NCBI GenBank assembly: GCA_963817375.1
Contig: CAWFOB010000006.1
Span: forward strand, 62,001-126,000
Reading direction: 5' to 3'
Source of the DNA: JACVRM01 sp963817375
Lineage (GTDB): Bacteria > Actinomycetota > Thermoleophilia > Gaiellales > Gaiellaceae
DNA length: 64,000 nucleotides
The notes under the pieces: model-generated
What the model was told of the DNA's origin: nothing
Databases searched by the model: none
Seen by the model: only the letters and a program-made list of their open reading frames with translations
Part shown: positions 53,128 through 61,062 of the stretch, one piece after another
How the letters are laid out: each line of letters starts with the position of its first letter
Position numbering within the stretch: the first letter of the stretch is position 1
Program-made: the position numbers and the translations under genes

Positions 53128-53608
53128 GCAGGTCGGTGCGCCGCCCGTCCTTGAAGTGGACGGAGCGGAGCAATCCCTCGCGCGTGTACCCGCAGCGCTC
53201 GGCGACGCGGACCGACCGGTCGTTGCCGGCATCGATCCGCAGCTCGAGCCGGACGAGGCCGCGGCCGAACGCCCAGTCGGTCAGCTGGAGCAACGCCTCG
53301 GTGGCGGCGCCGCGCCCGCGCGCCTCGGGCGCCAGGATGTAGCCGAGCTCGGCCTCGCCTGCATCCTCGTCGAGGTGGACGGCGGCCGCGAGGCCGAGGA
53401 ACGCGCCCGTGTCGGCGTCCACGATGGCGAAGCCCTCGCGCGTGCCCGCCTCGCGCGCCTTCTCGTAGGCCTCGAGCCAGGTGCACCCGAACCCGGCCGG
53501 GGGAGGCTCAGGGACGTAGGTGTTGCGCTGGACGTCCGGGTCGGCGGCGAGGCGCTCCAGCTCCTCGACGTGCGCGTCGGAGAGCAGCTCCAGGCGGACG
53601 GTCGGCAT
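53096..53608 (-). CDS. RimJ/RimL-type GNAT acetyltransferase
   Basis: 170 residues from ATG 53608 (ATG 53620 also possible). Begins TVRLELLSDAHVEELERLA; motif A is LGYILAPEARGRGAATEAL, motif B RLELRIDAGNDRSVRVAERCGY, ending VHFKDGRRTDLLIYSRL, all standard for ribosomal-protein-type N-acetyltransferases. The physiological target cannot be inferred. Convergent overlap with marR; divergent from the DUF2630 gene. Confidence 0.85.
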   Translation of the reverse strand: MPTVRLELLSDAHVEELERLAADPDVQRNTYVPEPPPAGFGCTWLEAYEKAREAGTREGFAIVDADTGAFLGLAAAVHLDEDAGEAELGYILAPEARGRGAATEALLQLTDWAFGRGLVRLELRIDAGNDRSVRVAERCGYTREGLLRSVHFKDGRRTDLLIYSRLPEDP

Positions 53609-53652
53609 TCCCTCAAGCATCGCTGATCGGTACCGTGCGGTCTCAGACCGTC

Positions 53653-53895
53653 ATGGAAGACCCACAGATCCACGGCAGCATCGAGCAGCTCGTCGAGGAG
53701 GAGCACGACCTCTGGCAGCGCGAGTCCGACGGCACCGCGACGGACGACGACCGGCGCCGGCTCAAGGCGGTCAAGGTCTCGCTCGACCAGTGCTGGGACC
53801 TGCTCCGCCAGCGCCGCGCGCTGCGCGACGCCGGGCTCGACCCCGAGTCGGCCGACGCGCGCCGGACCGAGGTCGTCGAGAACTACGAGCAGTAG
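53653..53895 (+). CDS. DUF2630 family small protein
   Basis: 80 residues. MEDPQIHGSIEQLVEEEHDLWQ and KAVKVSLDQCWDLLRQRRALRD are the recognisable parts of the DUF2630 family, common in actinobacteria and of unknown function. It is predicted to be two long amphipathic helices, cytosolic. ATG 53653. It lies 50 bp upstream of the GST gene and may share its transcript. Confidence 0.8.
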   Translation: MEDPQIHGSIEQLVEEEHDLWQRESDGTATDDDRRRLKAVKVSLDQCWDLLRQRRALRDAGLDPESADARRTEVVENYEQ

Positions 53896-53945
53896 CCGGC
53901 GAAGCGCTGACCTCACACGCGGGCGGGCACAGGCGTTTCAGCAGC

Positions 53946-54590
53946 ATGCGGCTCCACGACTACGCGGCCTCCGCGAACTGTGGCAAGGTCCGGCTCCTGC
54001 TCGCGCAGCTCGGGCGGGAGTACGAGCGCGTCGCGGTCGACATCTTCGACGGCGACACGCTGACCGACGAGTTCGCCGCGCTGAACCCGTTCCGGTCCAC
54101 GCCGGTGCTCGAGCTCGACGACGGCCGCACGCTGATCGAGTCGAACGCGATCCTCTGGTTCCTCGCGGCCGGGACGCCGTTCCTGCCCGACGACGCGTAC
54201 GGCCAGGCCGAGGTCTGCCGCTGGCTGCTGTACGAGCAGACGGACGTGATGCCGGCGATCGGCGGGCTGCGCTTCCGGCTCGTCACCGGCCGGTTCGCGC
54301 CGGACAGCGAGCCGGCGCTGGAGCGGCGGCGGAACGCGTTCGAGGTCCTCGCGGCGCTCGAGCGGCACCTCGCCGCGCGCGAGTTCCTGGCCGCGGACAG
54401 GTACACGGTCGCCGACATCGCCGTCTACGCGTACGCGCACCTCGCCGGCGAGATCGACATCGACACCTCGGCGTACCCGGCGTTCGAAGCGTGGCTCCGG
54501 CGCGTCGCAGCGCAGCCGGGGTTCATCGACGATCTCGAGCCCTACCCGCCGAACGCTTCCGTCCTCGCGGGCCGCTCGGTCTACGGTTAG
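53946..54590 (+). CDS. Glutathione S-transferase-like protein
   Basis: 214 residues. The N-terminal thioredoxin-like domain has MRLHDYAASANCGKVRLLLA, NPFRSTPVLELDDG and LIESNAILWFLA (the ES that binds the gamma-glutamyl group); the C-terminal helical domain has FLAADRYTVADIAVYAYAH with the family's conserved Asp. Actinobacteria usually use mycothiol, so the true thiol may not be glutathione. Detoxification or isomerase role is inferred. Frame intact. Confidence 0.85.
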   Translation: MRLHDYAASANCGKVRLLLAQLGREYERVAVDIFDGDTLTDEFAALNPFRSTPVLELDDGRTLIESNAILWFLAAGTPFLPDDAYGQAEVCRWLLYEQTDVMPAIGGLRFRLVTGRFAPDSEPALERRRNAFEVLAALERHLAAREFLAADRYTVADIAVYAYAHLAGEIDIDTSAYPAFEAWLRRVAAQPGFIDDLEPYPPNASVLAGRSVYG

Positions 54591-54593
54591 CCG

Positions 54594-55006
54594 ATCGAGT
54601 TCGAGACCAAGATCGCGGTCGTCCTGCTGGACGACCTCGCCGTCTGGCAGAAGACGAACGTGACCGCGTTCCTCGTCAGCGGCATCGCCGGGACGGTGCC
54701 CGGGCGTCGTCGGCGAGCCGTACCGCGACGGCTCCGGCAACGAGTACCTGCCGATGTTCGTGCAGCCGGTGCTCGTCTACGCCGCCGACGCCGCCGGCCT
54801 GCGCCGCGCCTACGAGCGCGCGATGAGCCGCGACGTCACGTCCGGCCGTCTACACGCGCGAGCTGTTCGAGACAGGGCACGACGCCGCCAACCGCGCCGC
54901 CGTCGCGGCCGTGCCCGCGGAGGAGCTCGACCTGGTCGGCATCGCCTTCCGAGCCGACCGCAAGACCGTCGACAAGGTCGTCGACCGGCTGCGCTTCCAC
55001 TCGTAG
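54594..55006 (+). CDS. DUF2000-family protein (two frameshifts, start unresolved)
   Basis: About 137 codons. Reads FETKIAVVLLDDLAVWQKTN, AFLVSGIAGTVPG, then after a change near 54705 VVGEPYRDGSGNEYLPMFVQPVLVYA and after another near 54843 VYTRELFETGHDAANRAAV, ending DKVVDRLRFHS. This is the outline of DUF2000 proteins, of unknown function. No ATG/GTG/TTG is in frame at the expected start, which directly follows the GST stop; either a rare ATC start (54594) or another indel is involved. Confidence 0.6.
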
Positions 55007-55017
55007 CCGGGTTCTGT

Positions 55018-55041
55018 ATACTGAACCAGATGGTTCAGTAT
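55018..55041 (+). promoter_or_regulatory. Operator overlapping the ArsR-type start codon
   Basis: Perfect dyad: ATACTGAACCA (55018-55028), spacer GA, TGGTTCAGTAT (55031-55041). It contains the start codon ATG (55030-55032). TATACT at 55017-55022 is a good -10 box and would start transcription at or beside the ATG, giving a leaderless mRNA. Autorepression by the ArsR-type protein is the simplest reading. Confidence 0.65.
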
Positions 55042-55329
55042 GAGGACAGGGCGTTCGCAGCACTCGCCGACCCGACGCGACGTGCCGTGCTCGAGCGGCT
55101 CGGTCTCGGCCCGGCGACGATCACCGAGCTCGCCGAGCCGTTCGACATGTCGCTCACCGGGATGAAGAAGCACGTGCTCGTCCTCGAGGACGCAGGCCTC
55201 GTCCTCACCGAGAAGGTCGGCCGGGCGCGGCGCTGCACGCTCGCGCCGTACGCCTTCGAGGGGATCACCGCCTGGCTTCAGCGGCTGGACCGCTTCGCTC
55301 ACGTCGTCGAACGCACGAAAGGAGACTAG
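55030..55329 (+). CDS. ArsR-family winged-helix regulator
   Basis: 99 residues. MVQYEDRAFAALADPTRRAVLERL is the standard opening of the ArsR group that pairs with SRPBCC proteins; helix-turn-helix ITELAEPFDMSLTGMKKHVLVLEDAG and wing KVGRARRCTLAP. No metal-binding CxC motif, so not an arsenic sensor. Followed after 7 nt by an AHSA1-type gene, a common pair. Probably autoregulated through the dyad over its start codon. Leaderless translation likely. Confidence 0.9.
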   Translation: MVQYEDRAFAALADPTRRAVLERLGLGPATITELAEPFDMSLTGMKKHVLVLEDAGLVLTEKVGRARRCTLAPYAFEGITAWLQRLDRFAHVVERTKGD

Positions 55330-55336
55330 AAACACG

Positions 55337-55765
55337 ATGAAGACGCAGGTAACGACACCGAACGAGCTCGAGATCCGCGTGGAACGGGTCTTCGACGCTC
55401 CGCGCGAGCACGTCTTCAGCGTCTGGACGGATCCGGCGCTGATCCCCGAGTGGTGGGGCGACGGCACGGTCGTCGAGGAGATGGACGTCCGGCCGGGCGG
55501 CCGCTGGCGCTTCCGCACCGCGTACGGCCAGGTCGAGGGCGAGTACCGCGAGGTCGATCCGCCGGATCGCCTCGTGCAGACCTTCCAGGATCATCTGCAG
55601 ACGCTCGAGTTCGAGGATCTCGACGGGCGGACGAAGCTGACGCAGACGATGCACTTCGACTCGACCGAGCAGCGCGACACGACGATGAACTACGGCGTCG
55701 AGGCCGGAGCCGAAGCGGGCTTCGAGCGCATCGACGCGGTGCTCCAGGGGCTGCGCGTCACGTAG
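55337..55765 (+). CDS. SRPBCC/AHSA1-domain protein
   Basis: 142 residues. ELEIRVERVFDAPREHVFSVWTDPALIPEWWG and MDVRPGGRWRFRT are typical of the AHSA1 (activator of Hsp90 ATPase homologue 1-like) branch of the START-like fold, which binds hydrophobic ligands. The role of bacterial members is poorly known. Co-transcribed with the ArsR-type regulator upstream, which probably controls it. Frame intact. Confidence 0.9.
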   Translation: MKTQVTTPNELEIRVERVFDAPREHVFSVWTDPALIPEWWGDGTVVEEMDVRPGGRWRFRTAYGQVEGEYREVDPPDRLVQTFQDHLQTLEFEDLDGRTKLTQTMHFDSTEQRDTTMNYGVEAGAEAGFERIDAVLQGLRVT

Positions 55766-55828
55766 TCATCGCAGCCGGCCGCGCCGTGGCCCACCCGGGG
55801 CCGCGGCGCGGCTGGCAGGATGGCGCCC

Positions 55829-56221
55829 ATGGCGAGCTTCCTCCACACGATGGTGCGCATCACCGACCCCGAGGCGAGCCGGCGCTTCTACGAGGCCCTC
55901 GGGTTCAGCTTCAGCCGCGACATGGACATCGTCCGGAACGGCGAGGTCGAGGCGACGAACTACTTCTACTCGCTCGGCGACGACGAGAACGTGCTCGAGC
56001 TGACGTACAACCGCGACGGCCGCACGTACGAGCTCGGCACCGGGTACGGGCACATCGCGCTGGCCGTCGACGACCTGGACGCGTCACTCGAGCAGTTGGC
56101 CGGCCAGGGCATCACGCCGGAGCGCGAGCCGTACCGCGTCCGCGAGGGCGGGTCGCGGCTCTGCTTCGTCAACGATCCGGACGGCTACCGGATCGAGCTG
56201 ATCGATCGGTCCGGCAAGTAG
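55829..56221 (+). CDS. Glyoxalase I-like VOC protein
   Basis: 130 residues. Carries a full glyoxalase I-type metal set: His in FLHTMVRITD, Glu in VLELTYNRD, His in GYGHIALAVDD and Glu in DGYRIELIDR. RRFYEALGFSFSR and the length fit lactoylglutathione lyases; with mycothiol or another thiol it would detoxify methylglyoxal. ATG 55829 has AGGA at proper distance; ATG 55820 is an alternative. Its last 28 coding bases (56181-56208) recur downstream at 58729 and 61028. Confidence 0.85.
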   Translation: MASFLHTMVRITDPEASRRFYEALGFSFSRDMDIVRNGEVEATNYFYSLGDDENVLELTYNRDGRTYELGTGYGHIALAVDDLDASLEQLAGQGITPEREPYRVREGGSRLCFVNDPDGYRIELIDRSGK

Positions 56222-56377
56222 CGCGGCGCGCGAGAGGACGCTTGCGCAGGCGGCGCCGCCGGGACTCGCGTACGCGGCTGCTGCCTGCGTTGACCGTCCG
56301 ACTCGTGCGTGAGACGGTCTCACGTGCCGGCGCGCCAGCGTGTGGCCCGGCACGTCTGCGAATGAAAGGAGCGGTCG

Positions 56378-56662
56378 GTGGCGATCATGGTGATGAACTT
56401 CGAGGTCGACGATTACGACACCTGGAAGCGGATGTTCGACGAAGATCCCGTAGGCCGGAAGGAAGCTGGTGCGACGGCTCATGTGGTCTCGCGGGCCGCC
56501 GACAATCCGAACGAGGCCTTCGTCCGCGTCGAGTTTCCGTCCGTCGAGCAGGCGATGGCGTTCCGTGAGCGGCTGATTTCCTCCGGCGTCCTCGAACGCG
56601 CTGGAATGCGGCTGAAGGCAGGGCCGACGGTCGCCGAGGTCGACGACGCAACGACGTACTAG
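56378..56662 (+). CDS. Small ferredoxin-like-fold protein, possibly monooxygenase-like
   Basis: 94 residues from GTG 56378 with AAAGGAG upstream. VAIMVMNFEVDDYDTWKRMFDEDP and EAFVRVEFPSVEQAMAFRERL suggest a dimeric alpha-beta-barrel domain like antibiotic-biosynthesis-monooxygenase-type proteins, but no diagnostic residue allows a firm call. The 156-bp gap before it and the 254-bp gap after it contain no gene I can see. Confidence 0.65.
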   Translation: MAIMVMNFEVDDYDTWKRMFDEDPVGRKEAGATAHVVSRAADNPNEAFVRVEFPSVEQAMAFRERLISSGVLERAGMRLKAGPTVAEVDDATTY

Positions 56663-56916
56663 CCCGACCTCGTCCCGATCGCGGGTTCGCGAGACCTCGG
56701 GCGAGCGACGCTTCTGCACGTTCGGTCGCTACGGCGCCATGGGCCCCGCACGGACACGCGCTGAGCTTCTCATCCGTTGACGCCGGAAGGGACGTCAGGG
56801 AAGATCTCGGCCGTCTGCTCCGTCTAGGCTGGGTCGCGAAGGTTGATTGTCGGCGTCGAGGCGGAACAGAGCACCTGCCGGCAGAAATAGCTCCGCTAAG
56901 ACGGAAAGAGGATTGG

Positions 56917-57048
56917 ATGTCAGTTGACGAGCCCGAGATCGAGAAGGATGACGTCGAGGCCCACGCACAGGAAAGTGAGCCTCCGGTCGAGGAGAGAGAT
57001 GACGACCCGGACGACGACGTCGTCGCACACGGGGGCAAGGGCTGGTAG
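56917..57048 (+). CDS. 43-residue acidic micropeptide with duplicated DDV-x-AH motif
   Basis: ATG 56917 with GAAAGAGG seven nt upstream, stop TAG 57046-57048. 17 of 43 residues are Asp or Glu. The motif occurs twice, DDVEAH (11-16) and DDVVAH (33-38); the C-terminus is GGKGW. There is no signal peptide. Codon choice is less G/C-biased than in neighbours. The acidic leader with a short Gly/Trp tail recalls ribosomal-peptide precursors, but no modifying enzyme is nearby, so the role is open. Confidence 0.5.
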   Translation: MSVDEPEIEKDDVEAHAQESEPPVEERDDDPDDDVVAHGGKGW

Positions 57049-57056
57049 ATCGTACG

Positions 57057-57332
57057 ATTGGATGTGGCCTGCTCGAGCTCGACCTGAACCTCAGCGCTGC
57101 CGAAGCTCTCGCCGAATGTTCGAAGCGAGGCCTTGTTGTTCGCAGCGAGCGCGAGTTAGCCGGCCGCGCAGGTAGCCAGCACTGGCATCTCGGCCTCGCG
57201 GCGCGCAGCGGCACCCTCGAGCTCAGCGAGTGGCAAGACCGAGTCTGGGTGAAAGTGCATGCGAGGCGTGACGGCGGCTGGGCAACGGAACTTGCTCACG
57301 AGCTCGGCTCGATGGACGCGCTAACGGCCTAA
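57057..57332 (+). CDS. Hypothetical protein, start codon unresolved
   Basis: An open frame ends at taa 57330-57332 and reads DLNLSAAEALAECSKRGL, ELAGRAGSQHWHLGLAARSG, TLELSEWQDRVWVKVHARRD and GGWATELAHELGSMDALTA. Regular amphipathic pattern and the Trp/His-rich core (HWHL, EWQDRVWVKVH) suggest a real small protein. No ATG/GTG/TTG is in frame upstream of the conserved-looking part; an indel near 57065 or a rare ATT start at 57057 would explain it. No family assigned. Confidence 0.45.
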   Translation: MGCGLLELDLNLSAAEALAECSKRGLVVRSERELAGRAGSQHWHLGLAARSGTLELSEWQDRVWVKVHARRDGGWATELAHELGSMDALTA

Positions 57333-57411
57333 CCGCTCGGGTAACACTCCCGCCCGCTGGCCCAAAGCATCCTTGTGGCGCTCGGCCGCCCCGGTGAGAG
57401 TATGGGGCGTC

Positions 57412-58182
57412 GTGCCGTACGCTGAACTCGACGGGCTGACGCTGTATTACGAGCGAGCCGGGAGCGGCGATCCGGAACTGCTGTTCGTTCACGGCTGGTG
57501 CTGCGACCGGACCGCGTTCCAGCCGCAGTTCGACCACTTCGCAGACACGCACGCGGTCACGGCGCTCGACCTGCGCGGCTGTGGCCAAAGCGACCACCCC
57601 GACAAGGGCTACAGCATCCCCGACTTCGCCGACGACCTCGAACGGTTCTGCGCCGAGGTCGTGATCGCGAAGCCGGTCGTCGTCGGCCACAGCCTCGGCG
57701 GGATGATCGGGGTCGAGCTCGCTGCTCGTCACCCTTCGGTGCCGCGCGCGCTCGTCCTCGTCGACCCGGGGCCGATCGACCCGCTGCCGGAGAGCGTCAA
57801 GTTCTTCAGCTCGTTCGCGGAGCAGCTCGAGGGGCCGGGCGGCGAGGACGTCCGACGCGCGTACGTCCAGGACATGGGTGCCAGGGACGAGGAGCTCGCG
57901 CACTGGATCGCCGACCTCATGTGCGCCGTCCCACTGCCGATCGCGACCGCAGTCATCCGTGGGGTCACCGCCTGGAACGGTGTCGGCGCGCTCGCCCGCT
58001 GCACTGTTCCGACGCTGTTGCTCCGTCCAACCCTCGGCGCGGCTCCCGACGCGATCCGGTTGCGGGCGATCAAGCCCGACCTGGAGGTCGGCATCACGGT
58101 CGGAGCCGGCCACTTTCACCAGCTCGAGGTGCCCGAGCAGGTCAACGCCATGATCGAGCGCTTCCTCGCGGTCGCGCTCTGA
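57412..58182 (+). CDS. Alpha/beta hydrolase
   Basis: 256 residues. LLFVHGWCCDRTAFQ (oxyanion His-Gly), ALDLRGCGQSDHP, nucleophile elbow VVGHSLGGMIGVE, and late His in GAGHFHQLEVPEQ. Typical of soluble esterases, haloperoxidase-like or lactone hydrolases; it lacks a lid large enough to suggest a lipase. GTG 57412 fits the family start; upstream in-frame codons are possible. Frame intact. Confidence 0.85.
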   Translation: MPYAELDGLTLYYERAGSGDPELLFVHGWCCDRTAFQPQFDHFADTHAVTALDLRGCGQSDHPDKGYSIPDFADDLERFCAEVVIAKPVVVGHSLGGMIGVELAARHPSVPRALVLVDPGPIDPLPESVKFFSSFAEQLEGPGGEDVRRAYVQDMGARDEELAHWIADLMCAVPLPIATAVIRGVTAWNGVGALARCTVPTLLLRPTLGAAPDAIRLRAIKPDLEVGITVGAGHFHQLEVPEQVNAMIERFLAVAL

Positions 58183-58269
58183 TCCGCGGATGCCCGGTAG
58201 CCCAACGGGCATTCCTGAACAGCGGGACACGCCGCACTTGTCCCTCTCGGCCCGGACTGCCGGACGGCC

Positions 58270-58620
58270 CTAACCGCGAAGCGGTGATCCGAAGCGAATG
58301 AGGTTTCCGTCCGGATCTTCGTGCGAGCCCTCACGCTTGCCGTATTCAAAGTCCCGCGGCTCGACAAAGTCGATATTGGCGGCCCTCCACTCCGCGGCCA
58401 GCGCGTCCGCATCATCCACGTGCATGTAGATGGATCCACGGCCCAGTCGCTCGGGATCGACACCGGGTCCCGCGAGGTGGATGGTGAGCTCGTTGCGATG
58501 GGCGAACGCGTACCCCTCGTCATGACGCGAGGTGCTGAAGCCCAACTGCTCGTAATGGGCGACCGCTCGTGGTACATCCGAGACAACGAAGATAGGCTCG
58601 ACTCCGACGACGCGTCGCAC
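58270..58620 (-). CDS. VOC-family bleomycin-resistance-like protein
   Basis: 116 residues from GTG 58620 (ATG 58665 would add 15 residues with no family match). VEPIFVVSDVPRAVAHYEQLGF, IYMHVDDADALAAEW and EDPDGNLIRFGSP are standard VOC pieces resembling small-molecule-binding resistance proteins. The first metal His is absent (VEPIFVV), so it may bind ligand without catalysis. Confidence 0.75.
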   Translation of the reverse strand: MRRVVGVEPIFVVSDVPRAVAHYEQLGFSTSRHDEGYAFAHRNELTIHLAGPGVDPERLGRGSIYMHVDDADALAAEWRAANIDFVEPRDFEYGKREGSHEDPDGNLIRFGSPLRG

Positions 58621-58701
58621 AACGAGATAGTAGGGCCGGCAACTACCTCGGAACCTTGCCGGCACCTCCCGCCGTCCCAGCTCTTTTTCGCGTGTCCGGC
58701 T

Positions 58702-58769
58702 TTCAACTCAAGGTTTGCAAGCAGCCAGACGGCTACCGGATCGAGCTGATCGATCGGAGCGGGCGCTAG
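58702..58769 (+). pseudogene. Remnant of a VOC gene 3' end
   Basis: In one frame it reads LKVCKQPDGYRIELIDRSGR then TAG (58767-58769), nearly the same as the end of the glyoxalase I-like gene at 56221 (DPDGYRIELIDRSGK). 58729-58756 matches 56181-56208 base for base. No start or body of a gene precedes it; it is a relic or a short recombination product. Confidence 0.65.
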
Positions 58770-58797
58770 GCGACGCGCCTCCTCGCCTGGGAGCCAC

Positions 58798-59172
58798 TCA
58801 GGGGCGCCGGCGTGGTGTTCTGGCTGCGTAGCGCCGGTGCAGGATGACGGTGTTCCCGTCTGGGTCGCGGCAGGCGGCGAAGTGGCAAACGCCGGAGTCC
58901 CACGTCTCGCCTATGAACTCGACGCCCTTCGCCTCCAGTTCGGCCCGCGACTCGGCGACATCCGCTACCCGTACTGCGAAGCCGGCCGCGTTCGCCTCAA
59001 ACGGCAGGTCCTCACGCTCCGGCTCCCAGAAGCTCAGCGTGACGTTCGGCGTCTCTAGCTCGCCCTCGGACACATCGCTTTCGGGCAACCCAAGCGCGTC
59101 GCGGTACCAGGCAACTGCGCGCCCGAGATCGCGCGTTGGGATCGAGATGAAGTCCACCTGCTCGACGCGCAC
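58798..59172 (-). CDS. VOC-superfamily protein
   Basis: 124 residues. VEQVDFISIPTRDLGRAVAWYRDALGLP, NAAGFAVRVADVAESRAEL and CRDPDGNTVILHRRY follow the two-module VOC pattern. Candidate ligands are few: Asp rather than His at the first site (VDFISI) and His in LHRRY. Enzyme or ligand-binding role unknown. It starts 27 nt after the stop of the next hydrolase gene on the same strand, so they are likely co-transcribed. Confidence 0.8.
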   Translation of the reverse strand: MRVEQVDFISIPTRDLGRAVAWYRDALGLPESDVSEGELETPNVTLSFWEPEREDLPFEANAAGFAVRVADVAESRAELEAKGVEFIGETWDSGVCHFAACRDPDGNTVILHRRYAARTPRRRP

Positions 59173-59199
59173 CGTCGCGACGACGCTAACACCGGGTCG

Positions 59200-59927
59200 C
59201 TAAGCCGCGTCGGCTGACTGCTCCTGCAGGAACGTCACAACCGTCTCCTTGGGCATCGCTCCGTGACCGGCGTCCGGAACCACGCAGAGCTGCTGCACCG
59301 GGGATCGTCCTGAACATCTCGACGGCGTGCTCCGGCGTGACGATGTCGCGGTCGCCGATGATGAGGAGCGTGGGCGCCTTGATGCTCAGCAGCTCCTCGT
59401 TCGTGAAGTTCGGCTCGGCGGCCCACATGGGCTTCAGACGCCCGAGAAACGACGGGCCAGTGTTCTGCACCGTCGGGAGATAGGCGGCGCGTAGTTCTCC
59501 GAAACAGGCTCGCTCGCGGGATCGAAGGTGCGCACCCACTCCTGGTTCTCCGCGGTGTAGCCGTCGAAGCGGGCGTTCGCTCCGGTGACCACGAGCTTGG
59601 CCACGCGCTCGGGTGATGGATCGCCATGTCGAGGCCGATGATGCCGCCGTCGCTGTAGCCGACGACGACGGCGCTCTCGATCTCCAGCTGGCCCATCAGC
59701 TCGACCGTGTCCTCGGCCATGTCGTGGTAGTGGAACGGACGATCGACGAGGTCGGCGGTGCGCCCGTGGCCCATCTGCTCCGGCGCGATCACGCGGAAGT
59801 GGGGCGTGAAGTACGGGATCCACTTCTCAGGGATCGAGCCGGACCCACCGTGGAGCAGCAGCAGCGGCGGGCCATCCCCGTGAACCTCGTAGTACATGTT
59901 GAGCCCGTTGACGGCGGCGTAGGGCAT
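59200..59927 (-). CDS. Alpha/beta hydrolase (about three frameshifts)
   Basis: About 242 codons. Begins MPYAAVNGLNMYYEVHGDG, PPLLLLHGGSGS, then APEQMGHGRTAD, nucleophile AVVVGYSDGGIIGLDMA; after a change near 59607 VAKLVVTGANARFDGY, then TNEELLSIKAPTLLIIGDRDIVTPEH with the acid, and after another near 59300 PDAGHGAMPKE with the His. The triad is complete. Similar in outline to the hydrolase at 57412 but not closely. Substrate unknown. Confidence 0.7.
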
Positions 59928-60025
59928 CGGCGGGCGAGTATCGCACTCGGTTGGCTCCGGCGCCGGCTGTAGGCCCGTGCGACGAGATAGCTGACGCGCG
60001 TGGGGTGGCGTAGGGTCGTTGGCCG

Positions 60026-61015
60026 GTGATCGTCCACACACGGATCGAGGGCTCGCGCCTCGCAGGCAACCTCCTCGGCGATCCGAGCGAACGAGATCTG
60101 TTCGTCTACTTGCCCCCGGGGTACGAGGAGTCGGAACAGCGGTATCCCACGGCCTACCTGTTGCAGGCGTACGGCACGACCGCTGCGGAGATGGTCACGC
60201 CGGCGACCGACGAGGTGCGGTGGCGGCCGCCGATCGAGGACGTCCTCGAACCCGTCTTTCGCCGTATGGGCGTGCCGCCGATGATCGTCGCCATTCCGGA
60301 CGGGTGGTCGCGCTGGGGCTGCGGCCAGTGGGTCGACTCGCCCGTGACCGGGAACTTCGAGCAGTACCTGCTGCACGATGTCATCCCGGCCGTCGACGCT
60401 TCCTACCGGACGATCCCCACCGCGCAAAGCCGAGGCGTGTTCGGCTTCTCGTCCGGAGGCTTCGGCGCCTGGAACGTGGCCTCGCGCAACCCCGATGTCT
60501 TCGGCGCGCTGGCCATGCTCTCGGGCGACTCGTTCCTGGACATGACCCACAAGTTCATGCCGTACAAGTACTTCGACAGCATCTGGCCGGAGGAGCCCAA
60601 CGGACCGATCGAAGGGAACGTCTGGTCGGAGCTCGTCTACGACTACTCGGCGACCTACTCACCCAATCCGGATCGCCCGCCGTTCTACGTCGACCTGCCC
60701 GTCGCCTGGCCGAGCGGCGAGCTGATCCAGGAGGTCTGGGACCGCTGGCTCGCCTTCGACCCGGTCGTCAACGTGCACGACCGTCTCGACAACCTCAGGA
60801 AGCTGTCCGGCATCCTCCTCGACGCGGGCGCCGCCGACGACTACAACCTGCACTGGGGTCACCGGCTCCTCAGCCACTACCTCGACGAGGCCGGTATCGC
60901 GCACGAGCACACGGAGAACCCCGGCAACCACGGCGGCCGAGCAAACGAGCGGTACCAGGTGGCGCTGAAATGGCTGGGGGACGTCCTCGACGCCGACGGC
61001 TCAACTCAACGTTGA
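60026..61015 (+). CDS. Esterase-D/Fes-like alpha/beta hydrolase
   Basis: 329 residues. RDLFVYLPPGYEESEQRYPTAYLLQ opens the putative esterase fold; the nucleophile elbow is GVFGFSSGGFGAWN, and the catalytic His probably lies in NPGNHGGRANERY near the end. No signal peptide. Members hydrolyse acyl esters (feruloyl, acetyl, siderophore lactones); the exact substrate is unknown. GTG 60026 is the only good start. Its last codons run into the third VOC-tail repeat region. Confidence 0.8.
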   Translation: MIVHTRIEGSRLAGNLLGDPSERDLFVYLPPGYEESEQRYPTAYLLQAYGTTAAEMVTPATDEVRWRPPIEDVLEPVFRRMGVPPMIVAIPDGWSRWGCGQWVDSPVTGNFEQYLLHDVIPAVDASYRTIPTAQSRGVFGFSSGGFGAWNVASRNPDVFGALAMLSGDSFLDMTHKFMPYKYFDSIWPEEPNGPIEGNVWSELVYDYSATYSPNPDRPPFYVDLPVAWPSGELIQEVWDRWLAFDPVVNVHDRLDNLRKLSGILLDAGAADDYNLHWGHRLLSHYLDEAGIAHEHTENPGNHGGRANERYQVALKWLGDVLDADGSTQR

Positions 61016-61060
61016 CAACCGGGACGGACGGCTGCCGGATCGAGCTGATCGATCGCTGCC
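61000..61060 (+). repeat. Third copy of the VOC-tail direct repeat
   Basis: 61028-61055 matches 56181-56208 and 58729-58756 with one A-to-G change. Similarity to the 58702 copy extends ~27 bp further upstream (CAACTCAA, GTT, AA blocks). Here it has no full reading frame of its own and overlaps the esterase stop. Three copies in the same orientation are spaced 2548 and 2299 bp. Confidence 0.65.
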
Positions 61061-61062
61061 GC

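Noticed and set aside
55030..55329. Arsenic-sensing ArsR
   Set aside because: No cysteine pair in the recognition helix and no arsenic genes nearby; the AHSA1 partner indicates another group.
56662..56916. tRNA or small RNA in the 254-bp gap
   Set aside because: No acceptor/T-arm pattern (GGTTCGAxTCC with CCA-end pairing) could be assembled; only short GC hairpins.
56181..61055. Composite transposon flanked by the three direct repeats
   Set aside because: No transposase, no terminal inverted repeats and no target-site duplication seen.
58702..61060. Integron attC sites suggested by CAAC...GTT blocks in the VOC-tail repeats
   Set aside because: The copies lack the paired R'/R'' consensus and internal symmetry of attC, no integrase is present, and the sequence is explained as a VOC coding tail.
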